From: Halieaceae bacterium
Lineage (GTDB): Bacteria > Pseudomonadota > Gammaproteobacteria > Pseudomonadales > Halieaceae
Assembly (NCBI GenBank): GCA_028277365.1
Contig: JANQGK010000146.1
Span: 1-34,936 of the forward strand
Reading direction: 5' to 3'
DNA length: 34,936 nucleotides
The first letter of the stretch is position 1. Each line of letters begins with the position of its first letter. Below, piece after piece: positions 31,252 through 34,936 of the stretch. A program made the position numbers and the translations under genes. The notes under the pieces were generated by a model. It ran no database searches. It was not told where the DNA came from and saw only the letters and a list, made by a program, of their open reading frames with translations.

Positions 31252-32172
31252 ATGAGCATTTCATACGAAGGCAAAGTCGCCATTGTCACCGGGTCCGGCG
31301 GCGGTCTCGGCCGCAGCCACGCCATAGAGCTCGCCAAGCGCGGGGCGAAAGTCGTCATCAATGACCTCGGCGGCGCCACCGACGGCACCGGCGGCTCCAG
31401 CGATGCGGCCAAGGCCGTGGTGGCGGAGATCGAGGCCCTGGGTGGCGAGGCCATTGCCAATGGCGCCAACGTCGCCAAGTACGAAGAAGTGGAGGCCATG
31501 GTCAAGCAGGCCGTGGATCAGTGGGGCCGGGTGGACATCCTGGTGAACAACGCCGGCATCCTGCGCGACAAGAGCTTCGCCAAGGGTTCCCTGGAAGATT
31601 TCCAGATGGTGCTTGACGTGCATCTGATGGGCTCCATCAACTGCACCAGGGCCGTCTGGGAGGTGATGCGCGAGCAGAACTACGGCCGCATCGTTATGAC
31701 CACGTCTTCCAGCGGCCTGTATGGCAACTTCGGCCAGACCAACTACGGCTCGGCCAAGATGGGCGTGATCGGCGCCATGAATACCCTGTGCCAGGAAGGT
31801 GCCAAATACAACATCAAGGTCAACGCGTTGGCGCCTACCGCCGGCACCCGCATGACTGAGGGCCTGATCCCCGAGAAAGCCTTCGAGCTGCTGACCCCGG
31901 AAACGGTCACCCCGGCGGTGCTGTACATGGTCAGTGAAGATGGGCCCAACCGCACCATCATTGCCGCCGGCGCCGGCTGCTACTCGGTGGTCAAGCTGGT
32001 GGAAACCCACGGCGTGTACCTGGCGCCGGAAGAGCAGACCCCGGAAGGCATTGCCGCCCACTGGGATGCCATCACCAACCCTGCCAACGAAACCGTGCCC
32101 CAGGCCGGTTTTGAGCAGACCCTGAAGTTCACCGGCATGGCCGCTGAAGCTCAAGGGCTGGATCTCAACTGA
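31252..32172 (+). CDS. SDR-family (3R)-hydroxyacyl-CoA dehydrogenase (HSD17B4-like)
   Basis: A 306-residue short-chain dehydrogenase. The NAD-binding loop is VTGSGGGLGRSHAIELAKRGA (about residues 12-32), followed by VVINDLGGATDGTG, NNAGILRDKSF, and the catalytic Ser-Tyr-Lys in TTSSSGLYGNFGQTNYGSAKMG. The N-terminal sequence and the C-terminal extension beyond residue 250 are those of the dehydrogenase domain of 17-beta-HSD type 4 (multifunctional enzyme 2), which oxidises (3R)-hydroxyacyl-CoA. The (R) stereochemistry matches the MaoC hydratase just upstream. ATG 31252 has AAGGAG before it. The gap to the next gene is 117 bases and includes a small CCCGC-GGTA-GCGGG hairpin (32258-32271) just ahead of the thiolase ribosome site. 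Confidence 0.9.
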   Translation: MSISYEGKVAIVTGSGGGLGRSHAIELAKRGAKVVINDLGGATDGTGGSSDAAKAVVAEIEALGGEAIANGANVAKYEEVEAMVKQAVDQWGRVDILVNNAGILRDKSFAKGSLEDFQMVLDVHLMGSINCTRAVWEVMREQNYGRIVMTTSSSGLYGNFGQTNYGSAKMGVIGAMNTLCQEGAKYNIKVNALAPTAGTRMTEGLIPEKAFELLTPETVTPAVLYMVSEDGPNRTIIAAGAGCYSVVKLVETHGVYLAPEEQTPEGIAAHWDAITNPANETVPQAGFEQTLKFTGMAAEAQGLDLN

Positions 32173-32257
32173 TTGGCGTGTGCCGCCACGCGGCATTTGG
32201 CGCATTCCCAGGCTCGCGAGAGGGTCTGTCGGAATGCACACAGATTCAAGTTTATCG

Positions 32258-32271
32258 CCCGCGGTAGCGGG
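32258..32271 (+). other. Small hairpin ahead of the thiolase ribosome site
   Basis: CCCGC (32258-32262) and GCGGG (32267-32271) form a 5-bp stem with a GGTA loop, close upstream of the AGGAG ribosome site (about 32278). It could tune translation of the thiolase relative to the upstream genes. Confidence 0.4.
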
Positions 32272-32289
32272 TGAGACAGGAGCAAAAAG

Positions 32290-33468
32290 ATGACAGACGC
32301 GGTAATTGTATCCACAGCACGCACCCCGATCGGCAAGGCCTACCGGGGCGGCTTCAATAATCTGTCCGGTGCCACCCTCGGGGCGGCGTCAGTGGCTGAG
32401 GCCATCAAGCGCGCCGGCATCGAGCCCGGTGAGGTCGACGACGTGATCATGGGCGCCGCCCTGCAGCAGGGCGCCACCGGCAGCAATATCGCGCGCCAGG
32501 TAGCGTTGCGTGCCGGCTGCCCGGTGACGGTGTCGGGGATGAGCATCGACCGCCAGTGTTCCTCCGGCCTGATGGCCGTGGCGACCGCCGCCAAACAGAT
32601 CATCCATGACGGCATGAGCGTGGTGGTTGGCGGCGGGCTGGAATCCATCAGCCTGGTGCAGAACGAGCATATGAACCTGCACCGCGCCGCCGACGAAGAG
32701 CTGGTGGCTATGCACCCGCATATTCACATGCCCATGCTGCAAACCGCGGAAGTGGTAGCCGACCGCTACGGCATCAGCCGCGAGCAGATGGACGAGTATG
32801 GCCTGCAGTCCCAGAACCGCACCGCGGCCGCCTACGAGGCCGGCAGGTACGACGATGAGCTGGTAGCCGTTACCTGCAAGCGCATCACCTGGGACAAGGA
32901 AACCGGTGAGCAGGGCGAAGCTGAAGCCACGGTATCTGCTGATGAGGGCGTGCGCGCCACGACCGCGGAGGGCCTGGCCGGCCTCAAGACCGTGATCGAG
33001 GGCGGCACTATTACTGCGGGCAACGCCTCGCAGCTGTCTGATGGTTCTTCCGCCCAGGTGGTGATGGACGCCAAGCTGGCCGAGCAGAAAGGCCTGGAGC
33101 CGCTGGGTATCTACCGCGGTCTGGCCGTGGCCGGCTGCGAGCCCGACGAGATGGGTATTGGTCCGGTTTTCGCCGTGCCCAAGCTGCTCAAGCAGCACGG
33201 CCTCAGCGTCGACGATATCGGCCTGTGGGAGTTGAATGAAGCCTTTGCCGTGCAGGTAATCTACTGCCGCGACCAACTCGGCATCGACAACGACAAGCTC
33301 AACGTCAACGGCGGCGCCATCTCCATTGGCCACCCCTACGGCATGAGCGGCTCGCGCATGGTTGGCCATGCCCTGATCGAGGGCAAGCGTCGCGGCGTCA
33401 AGTACGTGGTGATCACCATGTGCATCGGCGGTGGCATGGGTGCCGCCGGCCTGTTCGAGGTCGCCTGA
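32290..33468 (+). CDS. Acetyl-CoA acetyltransferase / 3-ketoacyl-CoA thiolase
   Basis: A 392-residue thiolase of standard length. The nucleophile cysteine is in [10 protein letters not shown] (near residue 90), the catalytic histidine in [17 protein letters not shown] (near 350) and the second cysteine in [11 protein letters not shown] (near 378). The sequence is closer to the FadA5/FadA6-like and acetyl-CoA acetyltransferase group than to the FadA of the FadAB complex. It would release acetyl- or propionyl-CoA from the 3-ketoacyl-CoA made by the SDR upstream. AGGAG precedes ATG 32290. The stop overlaps the start of the next gene by one base, so they are coupled. Confidence 0.92.
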   Translation: MTDAVIVSTARTPIGKAYRGGFNNLSGATLGAASVAEAIKRAGIEPGEVDDVIMGAALQQGATGSNIARQVALRAGCPVTVSGMSIDRQCSSGLMAVATAAKQIIHDGMSVVVGGGLESISLVQNEHMNLHRAADEELVAMHPHIHMPMLQTAEVVADRYGISREQMDEYGLQSQNRTAAAYEAGRYDDELVAVTCKRITWDKETGEQGEAEATVSADEGVRATTAEGLAGLKTVIEGGTITAGNASQLSDGSSAQVVMDAKLAEQKGLEPLGIYRGLAVAGCEPDEMGIGPVFAVPKLLKQHGLSVDDIGLWELNEAFAVQVIYCRDQLGIDNDKLNVNGGAISIGHPYGMSGSRMVGHALIEGKRRGVKYVVITMCIGGGMGAAGLFEVA

Positions 33469-34451
33469 TGCGCGCACTGGTTTGTGCCGAACTGGGTCCG
33501 GGTGACGGCGAGAAGCTGTCACTCGAGGCCGACTGGCCGACGCCGGAGCTCGGTGAGCATGAAGTGCTCATCAACGTGAAGGCGGCCGGCCTGAATTTTC
33601 CCGATGTGTTGATCATCCAGGGCAAGTACCAGTTCCAGCCGGAGCTGCCCTTCATTCCGGGCGGCGAGTTCTCCGGTGTCGTCGAGGCGGTGGGTGACAA
33701 AGTCACGCGCTACAAGCCCGGCGACGAGGTGATCTCCATGGGCTCTGTCGGCGGCTTTTGCGAGCAGGCGTCGGCCCATGAAATGGCGGTATTCCCCAAA
33801 CCTTCCGCACTCAGCTTCGAAGAAGCGGCGGGCATCGCTATCACCTATTTCACCTCCTACTACGCGCTTAAGCAGCGCGCCCAACTGCAGGCAGGAGAAA
33901 CCCTGCTGGTGTTGGGTGCAGCCGGCGGCGTCGGCACCACGGCGGTGGAGCTGGGCAAACTCATGGGTGCGAAAGTGATTGCCGCTGCCAGCAGCGACGA
34001 AAAGCTCGAGACCTGCAAGGCGCTGGGCGCTGACGAGGTCATCAACTACTCTGAACAACCCCTCAAGGAAGCCATCAAGGAACTCACCGACGGCAAGGGC
34101 GTGGACGTGGTCTACGACCCGGTGGGCGGCGACTTCTCCGAACAGGCCCTGCGCGGTATGGCCTGGAACGGCCGCTTCCTGGTAATCGGCTTTGCGGCGG
34201 GCCCGATTCCCAGCGTGCCCCTGAACCTGACGCTGTTGAAGGGCTGTTCCATCGTCGGCGTTTTCTGGGGCCGCTTTACCGGTGAAGAGCCCGAGGTCAA
34301 CCTGGCCAACATCAAGGAACTGTGGGAACTGTTCGAGGCCGGCAAGCTGAAGCCGGTGGTCACCGACTGCTTCCCGATCGAGCAGTTCCGCGAGGCCTTT
34401 ACCTGCATGACCGAGCGTCGCGCGCGCGGCAAAGTGATCCTTACTTTCTGA
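33468..34451 (+). CDS. Zinc-free medium-chain dehydrogenase/reductase (NADPH:quinone oxidoreductase-like)
   Basis: A 327-residue MDR-family oxidoreductase. The GroES-like domain is at the N-terminus (GLNFPDVLIIQGKYQFQPELPFIPGGEFSGVVEAVG) and the Rossmann domain has the NADPH loop LVLGAAGGVGTTAVELGK (about residues 146-163). The cysteine and histidine ligands of zinc alcohol dehydrogenases are missing, as in quinone oxidoreductases and enoyl reductases of this branch. It would reduce a quinone, enone or enoyl thioester. Its start overlaps the thiolase stop (TGATG at 33466-33470), so it is translationally coupled; the frame is open further upstream inside the thiolase but the family N-terminus ([12 protein letters not shown]) starts at 33468. 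A role in removing an awkward double bond during chain degradation is inference. Confidence 0.88.
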   Translation: MRALVCAELGPGDGEKLSLEADWPTPELGEHEVLINVKAAGLNFPDVLIIQGKYQFQPELPFIPGGEFSGVVEAVGDKVTRYKPGDEVISMGSVGGFCEQASAHEMAVFPKPSALSFEEAAGIAITYFTSYYALKQRAQLQAGETLLVLGAAGGVGTTAVELGKLMGAKVIAAASSDEKLETCKALGADEVINYSEQPLKEAIKELTDGKGVDVVYDPVGGDFSEQALRGMAWNGRFLVIGFAAGPIPSVPLNLTLLKGCSIVGVFWGRFTGEEPEVNLANIKELWELFEAGKLKPVVTDCFPIEQFREAFTCMTERRARGKVILTF

Positions 34452-34494
34452 GACGGTCACGCAGCGTGTGGGGCCGGGATTCAAGGAGGGCAGC

Positions 34495-34936
34495 GTGAAG
34501 GACTTTTCCTTCAGCACCGCCGGCTGCATTGAATGCGGGGCCGGCAGCAGCCTGAGGCTGCATGAGCAGTGTGCCAGGCTGGGTATCAGCCGGCCGTTGC
34601 TGGTCACCGACCCCGGCCTGGTCGCCATTGGCCTGGTTGAGCCCCCGCTGGCGGCGCTACGAAACGCCGGATTCGACCCGGTGCTCTACGACCAGGTGCG
34701 GGAAGACCCGCCCGAGTCGGTCATCTTCGGGGCCGTGGAGTTGGCACTGGAAGAGAACATCGACGGGGTCATCGCCATCGGTGGCGGCAGTTCCATGGAC
34801 GTCGCCAAGGTTGTGGCCGTGCTGTTGCACTCCGAGCAGTCGCTGGCGGAGCTCTATGGCGTCGACCAGGTGACCGGTTCGCGCCTGCCGCTGGTGCTGG
34901 TGCCCACCACCGCCGGTACCGGCTCCGAGGTCACGC
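34495..34936 (+). CDS. Iron-containing alcohol dehydrogenase, 5' part (3' end cut by window)
   Basis: The first 147 residues of an iron-type alcohol dehydrogenase, open to the window end. The motifs AIGGGSSMDVAK (about residues 94-105) and 'VPTTAGTGSEVT' (about 134-145) are the family's NAD- and metal-site signatures. The start is GTG 34495, supported by AAGGAGG eight bases upstream. It lies 43 bases after the MDR gene and is probably in the same operon. It would oxidise a fatty or short-chain alcohol, which fits a hydroxylating P450 upstream in lipid cluster I, though that link is inference. The metal-binding histidines would be in the missing part. Confidence 0.9.
   Translation, partial: MKDFSFSTAGCIECGAGSSLRLHEQCARLGISRPLLVTDPGLVAIGLVEPPLAALRNAGFDPVLYDQVREDPPESVIFGAVELALEENIDGVIAIGGGSSMDVAKVVAVLLHSEQSLAELYGVDQVTGSRLPLVLVPTTAGTGSEVT

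Noticed and set aside
32389-33522. Long minus-strand frame antisense to the thiolase gene, and similar frames at 8688-9809, 12076-13167, 13125-14000 and 33519-34628
   Set aside because: All lie opposite genes with intact catalytic motifs and have low-complexity His/Gly/Ala/Arg-rich products, as expected from GC-rich codon use.

Overview
The window is GC-rich, gene-dense DNA from what is most likely a marine gammaproteobacterium of the Halieaceae (OM60/NOR5) type. This is an inference from the gene set: a CYP153-type P450, many acyl-CoA dehydrogenases, a large Cys-pair-containing TonB-dependent receptor with TPR-fused enzymes next to it, and a heterotroph carrying a DAB inorganic-carbon operon. 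No rRNA, tRNA, CRISPR array, integrase or insertion sequence was seen.

Layout. (1) 1-1457: the end of an ABC exporter operon (two ABC-2 permeases, the first cut by the window edge). (2) 1541-8401: lipid/hydrocarbon catabolism I: a CYP153-like P450, then a tight operon of two complementary acyl-CoA dehydrogenases, an acyl-CoA synthetase and an ACAD11-like dehydrogenase. (3) 8592-10532: an MltD-like lytic transglycosylase with LysM domains. (4) 10536-15942: a LysR regulator divergent from dabB-dabA-arsR, a predicted proton-driven DAB inorganic-carbon pump. (5) 15943-16429: a gene-free convergent interval with a terminator and two inverted copies of a structured repeat. (6) 16430-29771: a degenerate isocitrate/isopropylmalate dehydrogenase-like protein, a transglutaminase-like TPR lipoprotein, two tandem paralogous periplasmic TPR proteins with TonB-like C-termini, three enzymes fused to TPR repeats (Asp/Asn beta-hydroxylase-like, sulfotransferase, 2OG-Fe(II) oxygenase) and a TonB-dependent receptor. 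(7) 30092-30568: a small secreted hypothetical. (8) 30776-34936: lipid catabolism II: MaoC hydratase, SDR dehydrogenase, thiolase, zinc-free MDR oxidoreductase and the start of an iron alcohol dehydrogenase.

How it fits together. Regions 2 and 8 together supply activation, dehydrogenation, hydration, second oxidation and thiolysis of a fatty or side-chain acyl-CoA, with a P450 for terminal hydroxylation and alcohol dehydrogenases for further oxidation. Both operons start from nearly the same promoter/operator module (ATACTTG-N13-CATACTGTATGTTCAAA at 2981-3017 and 30650-30686), so they are probably one regulon although 27.7 kb apart. Region 6 looks like a surface uptake or protein-modification locus built around one receptor and a set of TPR-fused modifying enzymes.

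The most notable observations are the paired structured repeats at 16014-16132 and 16191-16325 (conserved core, unrelated but self-complementary arms, compensatory changes and strand-consistent G-U pairs), the shared operator, and the TPR-enzyme/receptor cluster.
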